From assembly GCF_014203735.1 (NCBI RefSeq), contig NZ_JACHJQ010000002.1, forward strand, positions 1,115,224 through 1,179,223: a DNA stretch of 64,000 bases, read 5' to 3'. The position numbers were made by a program, and so were the translations under genes. Positions 50,354 to 63,244 of this stretch are shown here, one piece after another (position 1 is the stretch's first letter; every line of letters begins with the position of its first letter). Below the pieces are notes generated by a model. The model worked only from the letters and a program-made list of their open reading frames with translations, was not told the origin of the DNA and searched no databases. This stretch comes from Actinophytocola algeriensis (lineage in GTDB: Bacteria; Actinomycetota; Actinomycetes; Mycobacteriales; Pseudonocardiaceae).

Positions 50354-50806
50354 TCAGACGGTGCGACGTGCGCCCATCCGCCGGAGCAGTGCGCCGAGTG
50401 CGATCATGCCGATGCCGAGAAAGAAATGCAGCCAGTTGTCCGCAGTGTTCAGTGGGACGAAGTTTGCCGCACTGTCCATGTCGATGACCAGGCCATAGAT
50501 CCACAGCAGCAGGTAAATGACGCCGCCACCAATGAGAAACGCGGTGGCGCCACTGACGGTACGGGCCAGCGCGAGGCCGACGATGCCGAACAACAAATGC
50601 ACGATGTTGTGCAGGATCGATACGTGGAAGACGCCGAGCAGCATCGCGGTGGAGTGGTGACCGGCGAAGGTCATCCCGTCGTACTCCGTGGTGACCCCGG
50701 GAACGAAGCCGAGGATGCCTACCAACAGGAAGACTGCCGCAACGACCGTTGCGGCGAGTTGCACGGGGTGCTTGTTCGTTCGCGTGTTGACATTTTTCGT
50801 GCTCAT
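50354..50806 (-). CDS. DUF4383 membrane protein
   Basis: Protein of 150 residues with four hydrophobic helices: AATVVAAVFLLVGILGFVPG, VFHVSILHNIVHLLFGIVGL, AFLIGGGVIYLLLWIYGLVI, and NWLHFFLGIGMIALGALL. HN-x2-H and the end block AANFVPLNTADNWLHFFLG are family features. Function unknown; it is commonly found near stress genes in actinomycetes. GAGGAGAATC precedes ATG 50806. A C-terminal fragment of a close paralog lies at 35453-35612. Confidence 0.9.
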   Translation of the reverse strand: MSTKNVNTRTNKHPVQLAATVVAAVFLLVGILGFVPGVTTEYDGMTFAGHHSTAMLLGVFHVSILHNIVHLLFGIVGLALARTVSGATAFLIGGGVIYLLLWIYGLVIDMDSAANFVPLNTADNWLHFFLGIGMIALGALLRRMGARRTV

Positions 50807-51313
50807 GATTCTCCTCATCGAGGCTATCGGGCCCCCGAAGCTGACATGGGGATCGCAGCGCCCGGTGGCACTTCCTCACCACGGGTTCCATCTGGATCGA
50901 TGCTGACCCCACGGCCGCCCATGACGGACTACCCAGCCAACTCGCGGCGACACCTCGCGACGAACACAAGCTGAGCCGCCGCCCCAGCGGATCAGAATCT
51001 CTCGGTGAAGTGACGGTCAAGGCCTCGTCAGACGCGCAGCTCGCCCCCGCCTCGCCGACGCCGGGGGCTTTCGTGCTCTCGGGGTCGATCCGATCGAGCG
51101 GCGCTGGCACTTGCGGTCCGCCTCGTAATGCGTGTGGCAAACCTCGGGTCCGAGTTATTCGTGTTCTGCTCGGCGCTCTGATGTGTAGGTCATACCAGCT
51201 GGGGTATCGGCGCCGAAATCGATGCCGTCGGCAGCAGCGGCCGATCACACGAGGTAGCGAGGAGGAATGCGCGATGAGTACCATCACCGAACAGCACCCG
51301 ACGAACGGGTGGC
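50807..51313. other. Intergenic, no gene recognised
   Basis: About 500 nt upstream of the DUF4383 gene. The frames open here lack motifs. Confidence 0.45.
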
Positions 51314-51540
51314 ATGGAAGGCGGACGACGGTCCCAGGCACCCGGTGTGATCACCTTCCACCGTCTGGACGACAGCACTACGCGTGTGACAGCCCAGGGG
51401 AAATCAATCCGGACGGGTTCGTCGAAGAGGTGGCCGACGAGCTCGGCATTCTTAACAGTCGTGTCAAGGGGGACTTGCAGAGCTTCAAGGAGTTCATCGA
51501 GCAGCGTGGCCAGGAAACGGTGAGTGGCGGGGCGGCATTG
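51314..51540 (+). pseudogene. Relic of an SRPBCC (cyclase/dehydrase-like) protein
   Basis: Frame one reads SQAPGVITFHRLDDSTTRVT AQG and then drifts. A second frame continues EINPDGFVEEVADELGILNS, RVKGDLQSFKEFIEQRGQET. These match the end of SRPBCC proteins (GVITFHRLDDxTTRV ... DPEGFVEKVGDxLxxxxRRVKGDLxRFKEFIE), so a frameshift near 51400 split the gene. The N-terminal two thirds are absent. Confidence 0.65.
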
Positions 51541-51711
51541 ACCGGCCCGGATCGGCAAGCGACGCCAGGTGATAGGCGGCGTCATCGCGTGGAGTGTCAT
51601 GGGGCTCTCACGGCCGGCCGCATGATGTTCGCTTCACACCCATGACGCGCACGCCCTCTCGCGGTGTGGCTGCTCGTGAGCGGGGAACCTCGACCACGCC
51701 CAACCGACCTC

Positions 51712-52051
51712 ATGGTGAACGGACCATCGGAGACCATGCCCGGACTCGTCAAGGGCGCCGCGGTCCGCGGCGCCCGCGTATTGCATCCGTGTGGCATGGT
51801 GTTCGGCGCCGTGCCCACGGGGGCCAAGCCCCAGAGCTACGGCCTGCCTGCTGACCGACGCGATCGCCGCCGAGCCAGTGGCTTCGCGGATCACGGTTGC
51901 CGAGCTGACCGGTCCCTGGCGGCCGGTCGGCACCCTCGTCCTGACCGCACCTCGCTACAACGCAGGAGACCTCAACTTCGACGTCACCGCCCACACTCTC
52001 CACCAGTTCCATCCTCACGGCTGCCACGGCCATGTGGTGTCCGACGGGTAG
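51712..52051 (+). pseudogene. Possible relic of a catalase-fold (phosphodiesterase-annotated) protein
   Basis: VNGPSETMPGLVKGAAVRGA in one frame and ITVAELTGPWRPVGTLVLTA, APRYNAGDLNFDVTAHTLHQ in another resemble the start and end of small catalase-fold proteins (LxGPWRPVGxLxL ... FxPxH). The middle is missing. The family call is tentative. Confidence 0.35.
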
Positions 52052-52217
52052 CGGTATGCGCGCGCCTGCGGACGAGAAGCACGACGCTGAGCCATTGTCC
52101 TGTGCCGCTGTCGGTGGTTGGTTGGTTGCATCGCTGGTACCGTGGCTGCCGCAGCCACTGGCAGAACGGCTAGGACGGCTAGGACAAGCATCACCGAGGT
52201 CTGGGGCGGTGAGGCGA

Positions 52218-53045
52218 ATGAACACCACGCAGCGTCCTGCGGGAGTCACGACATCGTTGGCCCAATTGCTGGCCGACGTGCTGACGGGTGTCCGTCGTGA
52301 CGTGCCTGCGGCAATCGGTACCGCGGTCAGCGCCGCCCACCCGGCCCCGGGCCGCGGCGCAGGCCAGTTACAGGTCCTTGCCGCCACCGGTGTCGGTACC
52401 GTGCTGCCGCCGATCACCACCGGTCATTTGTGGGGACCGTCGCTGCTGGCCGCGGCCGGCGAGGAACCAATCATGACGAGCGACCTGTGGCACGATCCGC
52501 GCTGGCCGCACCTGACCCTGGACGTTGTACGCCCTCGGCTGCCCCAGGAGCACCACGACGCGGTATCACAGGTACGGGGGGTCGTCGCGGTACCGGGCCT
52601 GTGGAACGGCGACGGTGTGGTGGTGCTCTCGGCCTACCTGAACCGCCCAGCGGACCAACAGACGCTCGCCGTCCTGGCTCGCTACGAGCCCCTCGTGGCC
52701 AGCGCGATCACGATCGCGGATATCGCCACCCGCAGTGCCGAGGAAACCGCCCGGATGGTGAACGCGCTGGTCTCGCGAGCGGCGATCGAGCAAGCCAAAG
52801 GCGCCATCATGACCGTGCGACGCTGCGACGCCGACGAAGCATGGGCGGTGCTCCAACGAGCCAGCCAACAGTTCAACATCAAACTACGCGAACTGGCCGT
52901 CGCACTCGTCGCACACCTCGGGAAAGCCCCCGCCCAGCAACCCACGAACCTCAACGACAAGGTCACAATCAACCAGAAAGCCCGTCGTGCCGCTGAGTTG
53001 ATCTGGCAAGCACTGACCCCCCCAGGTCCCCCAGAGAACCATTGA
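52218..53045 (+). CDS. GAF-like/ANTAR-domain RNA-binding antiterminator
   Basis: Protein of 275 residues. The N-terminal part (about 25-170) has a GAF-like composition (LQVLAATGVGTVLPPITTGH; VRGVVAVPGLWNGDGVVVLS). The C-terminal ANTAR domain (about 175-240) reads SRAAIEQAKGAIMTVRRCDA, DEAWAVLQRASQQFNIKLRE, LAVALV, with the usual A-x2-x-AKG-x-[IL]M core. ANTAR proteins bind paired hairpins in RNA and prevent termination. A polar tail of 30 residues ends the protein. The start ATG 52218 follows GGTGAGGCGA; the open frame upstream is less protein-like. Confidence 0.87.
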   Translation: MNTTQRPAGVTTSLAQLLADVLTGVRRDVPAAIGTAVSAAHPAPGRGAGQLQVLAATGVGTVLPPITTGHLWGPSLLAAAGEEPIMTSDLWHDPRWPHLTLDVVRPRLPQEHHDAVSQVRGVVAVPGLWNGDGVVVLSAYLNRPADQQTLAVLARYEPLVASAITIADIATRSAEETARMVNALVSRAAIEQAKGAIMTVRRCDADEAWAVLQRASQQFNIKLRELAVALVAHLGKAPAQQPTNLNDKVTINQKARRAAELIWQALTPPGPPENH

Positions 53046-53963
53046 CTCGTCAGGCGCTCGGACGGACCTCGGCCTGTCCAGCCGGCGTGCGAGACGCTCA
53101 CCCCCGTCTGCATGGGTCGTTGCACTTGTGCACCAGCTCCAACGGCACGAATGCCTCCTCGGATGCGGAACGCACCCGAGCCTGCTCGCATCGCGCGGGT
53201 GAACCCGATCGGGATGGTTCCCGGACCCGCGCAGTGGTAGCCGGAATTGACGAGGAGGACCAATGGGCTGACGAGTTGGCGACCCTGCGGCAACGCGCCG
53301 ACGAACTCGGCATCGGGCGTTATCCAGGTAGCTGTCCTGCAACCGCTGAGGTAGGTCGACTCGACCTCATGCACCTTATCGCGCGCGGGCCTACATGGCG
53401 GCGAGCACGACCCTGGCCGCAGCAACCCATGGCCCCAACCGGGCCTGCTCGATTCGACGACCAGCACTCGCAGAGAAGCTCGCCGCCGACCTGGCGATGG
53501 CGACAGACCGCGGACTCGAGCTGCTCGCCACGCTGGACCTGCTCCGCGCGGAAGAGTTCCTCGAACTGCTGCCGGTCGCGTTGAGCTGGCCGAATTGGCC
53601 ACCGACCCTGACCCCAAGGTCCGTACCAAGGTGGCGCGGTGGCGGGTCGAGCCGAGGCACTGTGGTGGGCCCTCCGCCCTCGGCGGCGACATGACGGCCG
53701 TCGGCGCCAGCGCCAACGGGGTCGTGCTCGGTATCGCCAAGCGCGCCGAGCACCCCATCTCCTTCTGGGAGTTCACCGCGAAGGCGCGATCGTCACAGTC
53801 GCGCTGGCAGCGCCGTACACGTGGGCTGCGCTACGTCGTACTGCCTGACGACCTTGCGATTGCCCTACCACTCGCGCCACGGCTCGCATCAGGCCCCGAA
53901 GATCGGGTAAGCAGAGACCTGATCCACCTCACTAGCCGCGACGGGTCCGTCAGGAAGCCGAGC
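53046..53963. other. Stretch of apparently decayed coding DNA
   Basis: About 920 nt with protein-like pieces in different frames: [40 protein letters not shown] then [20 protein letters not shown], and [20 protein letters not shown], which looks HEAT-like. None forms a complete gene. Probably one or two broken genes of unknown family. Confidence 0.4.
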
Positions 53964-55622
53964 ATGACCGACGACCTCGGGGACTACGCGCTCCTCGGCG
54001 ACTTCCACACGATCGCGCTCGTGAACAGCCGCGGCGGACTCGACTGGCTGTGTGTACCCCGGTTCGACTCCATGCCGTGCTTCGCCGCGCTCACGAACGG
54101 CGACCGGGGCGGCAGCTGGACGGTCAGCCCCGAAAAAGGAGGCCGGGTGACCCGGCGCCGCTACCGGCCGGGCACGCTGGTCCTGGAATCCGAGTGGGAC
54201 ACTCCGTCCGGAACGATCAGGACGGTCGACTGCATGGCGCCACGGGCCGACGACGCCCGGGTCGTGCGGATCGTCGAAGGCATAACCGGTTGCGTCCCGG
54301 TGCACGTCGTGTTCAAGCCACGGTTCGACCACGGCGACCGCACCCCGTGGCTCCGCTGCACGGGCACGACCGTCAGCGCGGTCGCCGGCTCCGACGCGCT
54401 CTGGCTCGACGCGAGCGTCCCGCTCGTGCGGGTCGCCGGACACAACGCCGCGGAGGCGAGGTTCACCGTGGCGGCGGGTCAACAGGCCGGGTTCGTCCTC
54501 ACCCACACGGCGTCCTACCTCCCCAAGCCCCCCACCGCCGCTCCCGGCGACCTCATCGGCGCGACAGAGCGGTTCTGGTCGAAATGGTCGGCGGGCGTCG
54601 ACGGCACAGACTCGTGGGGCGACGCCCTGCAACGGGCCATGATCACCCTGAAGGCGCTCACGCACACCCCAACAGGCGCCGTCGTCTCCTCCCCCGTGTT
54701 CCGGACCGGCGAGCCGCCGTCCCTGTGCGACGTCGCCGAGGCGTCGTCGACCCTACGGGCACTGCTGCACGCGGAACTCGCCGACGAAGCGCGCGCCTGG
54801 CGGGAATGGCTGGTACGCGCCGTCGCCGGCGACCCGCGCTACGCCGCGACGCGGTACACCGTCGACGGCCGCGGCGACCCGTCAGCGCGTGCCACCGGCG
54901 CAGGCTCACTGGGCGAGCTGCTGCACGGCGTGAACTCGGCGGACCACCTGTGGCTGCCCTCCCGCGATCCCGCCTGGGATCTGCAGCTTGACCTGCTCGA
55001 CCACCTCGAGTCCGCGTGGGATCAGCCCGACGACGACCAGGACGGGATCGGCTCATCGCCCGGCCATCGCGTGGTCTCGAAGGTGCGCGCGTGGGCGGGT
55101 CTCGATCGTGCGGTGCGCACCGCTGACCGGCATGGCCTCCCCGGCCCCGTCGACCGCTGGCGGGCCGCACGGGCGCGGCTCCGCGCGGAGGTGTGCGCCA
55201 AGGGCTACGACCCGAACCGCAACACCTTCACCAGTCACTACGGATCCGACGTCGTAGACCCCGAGTTGCTGATGATGCCCGAGGTGGGGTTCCTGCCCTG
55301 GCGGGACGTCCGGGTGCGCGGCACCGTCAGCGCGATCACCGCGGCGCTGTCCACGGCAGACAACGTTATGCCCGTTTCCCTGGCTCCAGGTACACCTCTC
55401 ATGACCGGGTTCCGGTTGGTCGCCGCCCTGGACGGCACCGGGGAATCCGCCGCGGCGGGGGCGCTGTTCCGCCAGTTGCTCACCGCCCGCAACGACGTCG
55501 GCCTGCTCGGCAAGTTCTACGACCCCACCGCGCGGCACATCGGTCTCACCCCGAACGTGACAAGCGTCGTCAGCATGATCAACGCGGCCCGCCAACTGCG
55601 CTCGCGCCTTCGCACGTCGTGA
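53964..55622 (+). CDS. GH15-like (glucoamylase/trehalase family) protein lacking catalytic motifs
   Basis: Protein of 552 residues, cytoplasmic, with the family start [20 protein letters not shown] and [13 protein letters not shown]. Later blocks: [80 protein letters not shown]. Three GH15 landmarks are altered: the RNWDYRxxWxRD block is replaced by [13 protein letters not shown], GIWExR with the general acid reads GIGSSPG, and the EGAF base region reads PGTPLMTGF. No frameshift. It is probably a pseudoenzyme. The start ATG 53964 has AGGAAG about 8 nt upstream. Confidence 0.87.
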   Translation: MTDDLGDYALLGDFHTIALVNSRGGLDWLCVPRFDSMPCFAALTNGDRGGSWTVSPEKGGRVTRRRYRPGTLVLESEWDTPSGTIRTVDCMAPRADDARVVRIVEGITGCVPVHVVFKPRFDHGDRTPWLRCTGTTVSAVAGSDALWLDASVPLVRVAGHNAAEARFTVAAGQQAGFVLTHTASYLPKPPTAAPGDLIGATERFWSKWSAGVDGTDSWGDALQRAMITLKALTHTPTGAVVSSPVFRTGEPPSLCDVAEASSTLRALLHAELADEARAWREWLVRAVAGDPRYAATRYTVDGRGDPSARATGAGSLGELLHGVNSADHLWLPSRDPAWDLQLDLLDHLESAWDQPDDDQDGIGSSPGHRVVSKVRAWAGLDRAVRTADRHGLPGPVDRWRAARARLRAEVCAKGYDPNRNTFTSHYGSDVVDPELLMMPEVGFLPWRDVRVRGTVSAITAALSTADNVMPVSLAPGTPLMTGFRLVAALDGTGESAAAGALFRQLLTARNDVGLLGKFYDPTARHIGLTPNVTSVVSMINAARQLRSRLRTS

Positions 55623-56117
55623 CCGACCGCTTGTCCATGCATATGCAAACGTCGCACGACGCAGGCATGTGGTCCGTTCGACGGTCATGCCAACCACGAC
55701 GCCCACGGCGGGTTGGGCCTTGGTGGACATCCCGTCGAGCGGCCAGTTCGTCACCGATCTGGCCGACCGCGCCCTGTTCACGGTGCTGTTCACCCGACGT
55801 CAGCCGGCCAGCCTGCCCACATTTGCGGGAGGGGTGGCGGCTCTTGGGCCGTGCGTGTTCTGAGGTCCTGCCACTCGCCGAGCTGTCGGACGGGCTGCGC
55901 GGCTGCACGCCGGTGGCACCATCGGCAAGTTTGTGGCGAGTGTGGCGTGAGCCGTCAGCCTGATGCGGAGTTCGTCCCCGCGCGGGGCGCATGCCCGCCA
56001 GCACCGCCACGGTGTGCGGGCAACGGGGGAAGCTCAAGCCAGTGCCACGAGCGCTGCGGGGAAGGCCCGGTCCTCTGTGGTCTCCACGCGTGCACCGTAC
56101 CGGCACCAGACGTGGAA
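55623..56117. other. Gap before the chitinase terminator
   Basis: About 500 nt. One plus-strand frame from 55690 (ALVDIPSSGQFVTDLADRAL) is weakly protein-like but has no motif and no support for a start. No gene called. Confidence 0.4.
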
Positions 56118-56157
56118 CAGCCCTCGTGAGCGGGCGTTGCTCCACTCACGAGGGCTG
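56118..56157 (-). terminator. Hairpin terminator of the chitinase gene
   Basis: CAGCCCTCGTGAG and CTCACGAGGGCTG pair perfectly over 13 bp with a 14-nt loop, 18 nt after the stop codon. Confidence 0.8.
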
Positions 56158-56174
56158 CGGTCACAGGGAACGGG

Positions 56175-57764
<1,590 letters not shown>

Positions 57765-57809
57765 CGGACTCCTTCGGCGAGAGACGCAGGGGGACATTGC
57801 TCAAAATGT

Positions 57810-57823
57810 GTGGTCTAGACCAC
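57810..57823. promoter_or_regulatory. DasR responsive element (dre), copy 1
   Basis: GTGGTCTAGACCAC, a perfect 14-bp palindrome matching the published dre pattern TGGTCTAGACCA. Confidence 0.82.
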
Positions 57824-57833
57824 GTATAAACAA

Positions 57834-57846
57834 GGGTCTAGACCAC
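57834..57846. promoter_or_regulatory. DasR responsive element (dre), copy 2
   Basis: GGGTCTAGACCAC, the same core GGTCTAGACC, 23 nt from copy 1. Such paired repeats precede Streptomyces chitinase genes. Confidence 0.8.
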
Positions 57847-58112
57847 GCGTTCACTCGAATGGATCAGCGAGCCTGGGTTCAGGTGAGCGGCTGTCACGCG
57901 ATCAGGGCGCGCCCCATGGCCAAGCGTGACTCGGCGTTCCGCAGCGCCACCACGGAGATCGCATGCAGCAGTGCGGGTGGTCCAGCCGCGCGGGTTCGAA
58001 CGTCAGCCTTCCGCCGACCCGGACTCCGGTCAGACGGCACCAACTGGTCTCGCGGAACCCGTCGGCCGGCGCGGTGTCAACACACGATGGCGCCGATATC
58101 AGGGCTCTGGCC

Positions 58113-58156
58113 GGGGACGGCGGATGGCGCGATCACACCCGCCACCCGCCGTCCCC
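58113..58156 (-). terminator. Hairpin terminator of the GH64 gene
   Basis: GGGGACGGCGGATGGCG and CGCCACCCGCCGTCCCC pair over 17 bp with one wobble and a 10-nt loop, 21 nt after the stop codon. Confidence 0.8.
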
Positions 58157-58176
58157 GCCGGAGCTTTCCTCGGTCG

Positions 58177-59775
58177 TCAGCCGCGGCGCCACTTCTGGTT
58201 GGCCGTGCCAGCGCAGTCCCAGAGCTGGAGGACGGCGTCGTTGTTCGGGTTCCAGTCGGCGATGTCGACGCACTTGTTGGCTTGCGGGTTCACCAGGGAA
58301 CCGGCCCCATCGAGGACGAACTGCTGGGCGGCGTTGCCACTGCAGGTGGCGATCTGGACGGGAGCGCCGTTTGCCGTGGAGCCCCAGGCGATGTCCATGC
58401 ACTTGTTGTTCTGCGTGCGCAGCGTGCCACCGGTGAACTGCCAGGCCTGGTTCGTACCGCCGGTGCAGTTCCACACGATGAGGCGCTGGCCGTCGGCGAA
58501 GTTCCAGTTCGGCACGTCGATGCACTTGCCGTGCCAGTCGCTCACGACAGCGCTCGTGGTGGGAGACGGGTTGCCGGGCCCGCCGGCACCGAACGGGGTG
58601 AGGATGATGCCGGCCGAACGCGGGTCGCCGTCGTGCACGAGTGACTCCTGCGCCTGGACGTCGTCGAACGCGAAGCCGTAGGCCTTGCCGTCGACCATGT
58701 TCTGGTGGATCAGTCGCGAGTAGTGGTTGGTGACCGCTCCCTGGTAGAAGTCGGCCGGGCCGCCACCGGGCTGCACGTCGATCCGCCCAAGCGTGGACCG
58801 GTGCAGCGCCGCGCACAGGGTGCGGGCGATGGGTCCGACCACCTGGTCGTTCGGTGCGTGCAGGGCGCCGTCACAGCCCCACACGTTCGCCGAGGTCGGC
58901 TTGGTGAACGAGGCGACGTGTTGCCCGGCGGTGTTGGTGAAGTTCATGACCGTGCCCGAGGTCCGGCCGAAGTACTTGATGTTCGGCTGATCGGCGAACG
59001 GCACGACGGTGAGGGTCCTGCTCGCGTAAGCGTTCCAGGCCTCGGTGATGTAGCCGTCGAGGTAGGTGGTGCTGAACAGGCCCGCGTCCGCGGCCTTGCC
59101 CGGAGCGAGTACCCGCAGCACCGTGCCGTCCGAACGGGTGAGGATCGTGCCGGCCCAGCCGGGCTGGTCGCGGAGACCGTTGATCACGTTCTCCCGGCCG
59201 TTGCCGACCAGTTCGCCGGTCTTCTTGGTCACGCCGTTCGCGCCGGTGACCGTGACGGCGTGCGGCACGGCGAACTGGTCCACCTGGGAGCTGTTCAGCC
59301 ACAGCCCCGCGTCGTTGTAGGTGAACTCGCTCCAGTCGAACAGGATGTTCCGGTTCGGGTCGCCGGCCGCCCAGGGCGCGGGCTGCACCAGGCCATCGGG
59401 GGTGAGGAAGAACTTCAGCTTCTCCCCGAAGGACATGTAGATCCTGCCCGAGATGAAACGCGGCACCCGAACCGTGACGCTGCCGCCGTTCGCCGGCCCG
59501 GCGATGGACACGTCCGGTGCGGGAACAGGTGGGTTCGCGCCGGGAGCCCAGTGCGTGAACCCCCCGTCGCGGTTGACGTACCCGAGCCGGCCGCCGGGCC
59601 GGATGTCGGTACCGAGGACGTAGAGGTGAACCGCCTCGGAGCGGCCACTGTTGTTGGTGATGGTGATCGGCAGCAGGTCCGGGCCTATGGCCTGGGCCGG
59701 GCTGGCGAACACGGCACCGGCCATGGCGGTCACGAGCGCGACGAGTGCGCTCACCCACTTCGTTGTGGTTCGCAT
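58177..59775 (-). CDS. Secreted beta-1,3-glucanase GH64 with ricin-type CBM13
   Basis: Protein of 532 residues from ATG 59775 (GAGGAGTTCCCG upstream). Signal peptide about 1-30 (LVALVTAMAGAVFASPAQA). GH64 domain about 32-395: LPITITNNSGRSEAVHLYVL, IYMSFGEKLKFFLTPDGLVQ, NILFDWSEFTYNDAGLWLNS, DQFAVPHAVTV, with catalytic acids expected around DWSEFT. C-terminal ricin-B trefoil about 410-532 with three QxW-type repeats: GKCIDVPNW, NQAWQFT, NKCMDIAWG, QQFVLDG, NKCVDIADW, NQKWRRG. It attacks laminarin or fungal cell-wall glucan outside the cell and complements the adjacent chitinase. Confidence 0.95.
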   Translation of the reverse strand: MRTTTKWVSALVALVTAMAGAVFASPAQAIGPDLLPITITNNSGRSEAVHLYVLGTDIRPGGRLGYVNRDGGFTHWAPGANPPVPAPDVSIAGPANGGSVTVRVPRFISGRIYMSFGEKLKFFLTPDGLVQPAPWAAGDPNRNILFDWSEFTYNDAGLWLNSSQVDQFAVPHAVTVTGANGVTKKTGELVGNGRENVINGLRDQPGWAGTILTRSDGTVLRVLAPGKAADAGLFSTTYLDGYITEAWNAYASRTLTVVPFADQPNIKYFGRTSGTVMNFTNTAGQHVASFTKPTSANVWGCDGALHAPNDQVVGPIARTLCAALHRSTLGRIDVQPGGGPADFYQGAVTNHYSRLIHQNMVDGKAYGFAFDDVQAQESLVHDGDPRSAGIILTPFGAGGPGNPSPTTSAVVSDWHGKCIDVPNWNFADGQRLIVWNCTGGTNQAWQFTGGTLRTQNNKCMDIAWGSTANGAPVQIATCSGNAAQQFVLDGAGSLVNPQANKCVDIADWNPNNDAVLQLWDCAGTANQKWRRG

Positions 59776-60089
59776 CGGGAACTCCTCGTGCGTGCAGAGC
59801 AGCAGGGTCACTCATGCGCGTGATCGTGCGGGCGATCACCAGGATGACTTACGTCAGTCTGTGAGAGCGCTTCCACAGCGTCGCCGGTGGCTAGACCTTT
59901 GTCAAGCATGGATGCGACGGGCACCCCGCCGACACCGAGGCCGTCATCCGTGCCGCCGTGCCGCCGGGAACCGTCGCCGGACTGGGACATCACCGCCGAT
60001 GCCACTGGCCTGCGACGGTGCGGCGCGCTGACGAGCCGGGGTGATCCCCGCAGCCGGCTTCGCGTTCGTCGCCGACGCAGCCTCGATCG
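59776..60089. other. Intergenic, promoter side of the GH64 gene
   Basis: About 310 nt. GAGCGCTTCC, followed closely by TCGCC near 59870, is a weak LacI-like half-palindrome. No gene. Confidence 0.4.
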
Positions 60090-60380
60090 TCAGCCGAGGC
60101 CTTCGATGATGCGGAAGTCGCGCTCGACGCCGTCAGCGAGTGCGGCCAGCGCCTCCTGGTAGGCCGCACCCGCATGTGCGGCGACCGCCTGTTCGAAGCT
60201 GTCGAACTCGATCAGGACGGTGCGCTCGGCGATTCCGGCGTCGTGTGCGACGACCCGGCTGCCGCGGGCGAGCAGCCGCCCGCCCGCGGCCTCGACGGCT
60301 GGACCAGCCAGCTTGTTGTAGGCAGCCAGCTTCTCGGGGTCCGCGATGGTGCGGTAGGCGCTGACCCAATAGCCCTTCAC
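60090..60380 (-). CDS. DUF1330 protein
   Basis: Protein of 96 residues, a single alpha-beta barrel domain: KGYWVSAYRTIADPEKLAAY, AGGRLLARGSRVVAHDAGIA, RTVLIEFDSFEQAVAAHAG, YQEALAALADGVERDFRIIE. This is the DUF1330 pattern. GGAGGCACCGTGGTG supports a GTG start at 60380 (or 60383). Small cytoplasmic protein of unknown role; no operon partner. Confidence 0.88.
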   Translation of the reverse strand: MKGYWVSAYRTIADPEKLAAYNKLAGPAVEAAGGRLLARGSRVVAHDAGIAERTVLIEFDSFEQAVAAHAGAAYQEALAALADGVERDFRIIEGLG

Positions 60381-61280
60381 CACGGTGCCTCCTGTGTTCG
60401 GAATCGATGTTCGGAACTTGATGCTCAGAAGCATGCTCAGATCCATGGCCGGCGCGCTGTGGGTCAGCGAGCCGACGGAGACGGCGTCGAAGTCGGACGG
60501 CTTCGATCCTCAGCTTCCGGTTCGACTCGACCGGCCCTGGCCCGGCACACCGACTGGGGCTGTGATCGGATTGGTCCCGGGTGAGCGTCGGCGGCCGAGG
60601 GCGAGGGCGAGGCTGGCCATCGTCGTGATCGCCATCGCGGCGACGCCGATCAGCGCCGCGGTCGTGTAGGCGTGTGGTGCCCGCGGCGACTGCGCACTCC
60701 AGCCGCACGAAGCGGCTCGCGGTGAGGTCCGGTGCAGGCCACCCCGGTCCGGCCTGGTGAAGCCCCGCTCGTGGAGATCCGCGAACAACGCGCTCAGGGT
60801 CTCCCGGTGGCCGGCGACATCGACGATTGCGAGCGGTGACCGCGTCCGGTCAGAGGTCGTTCCGGTCCTGCCGGACACCCTCATCGCCGCCACCCGCCTG
60901 GTCGTGGCCACCGTTCGCCACCTCACCGCTGTGTGGGGCACCACGATTCCGCGTCGATACTCGACGCCATGACCGCCACCGTTCCGATGCCCGGGCTTCT
61001 CGTCGGGCCGCGCAGGAACGGAGCCGGCTACGTTCGCCGGGGGCGTCGCCGCACCGCGTCGGGCATGGTCGTCCTGCGCCCGGACGGCTTCACGTACGCG
61101 ACGTCGGTGTCCGATGTGGCCGCCCCCGGCTGGTGTCTGTTCGCACCAGCCCAGCGGAGCGTTCCGGCACGGACATCCTGTCAGGCAGCCGCTCCAGCCT
61201 GCGGTTCGGCGTGGCCCGAGGGAGCGATCTCGGCCGTGCCGGGCGCACGAGGCCATCGAGCGGCGGCGGCGAACCCCGCG
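60381..61280. other. Long gap without a confident gene
   Basis: About 900 nt. A minus-strand frame has DVAGHRETLSALFADLHERG and a hydrophobic piece (LIGVAAMAITTMASLALALG), separated by low-complexity arginine-rich sequence. This may be a broken small membrane protein gene. The plus-strand frame from 60969 (TASGMVVLRPDGFTYATSVS) also lacks support. Confidence 0.4.

Positions 61281-63244
<1,964 letters not shown>

Noticed and set aside
60510-61256. 248-codon minus-strand frame
   Set aside because: Only short pieces look protein-like, mixed with arginine-rich low-complexity sequence, and there is no start support.
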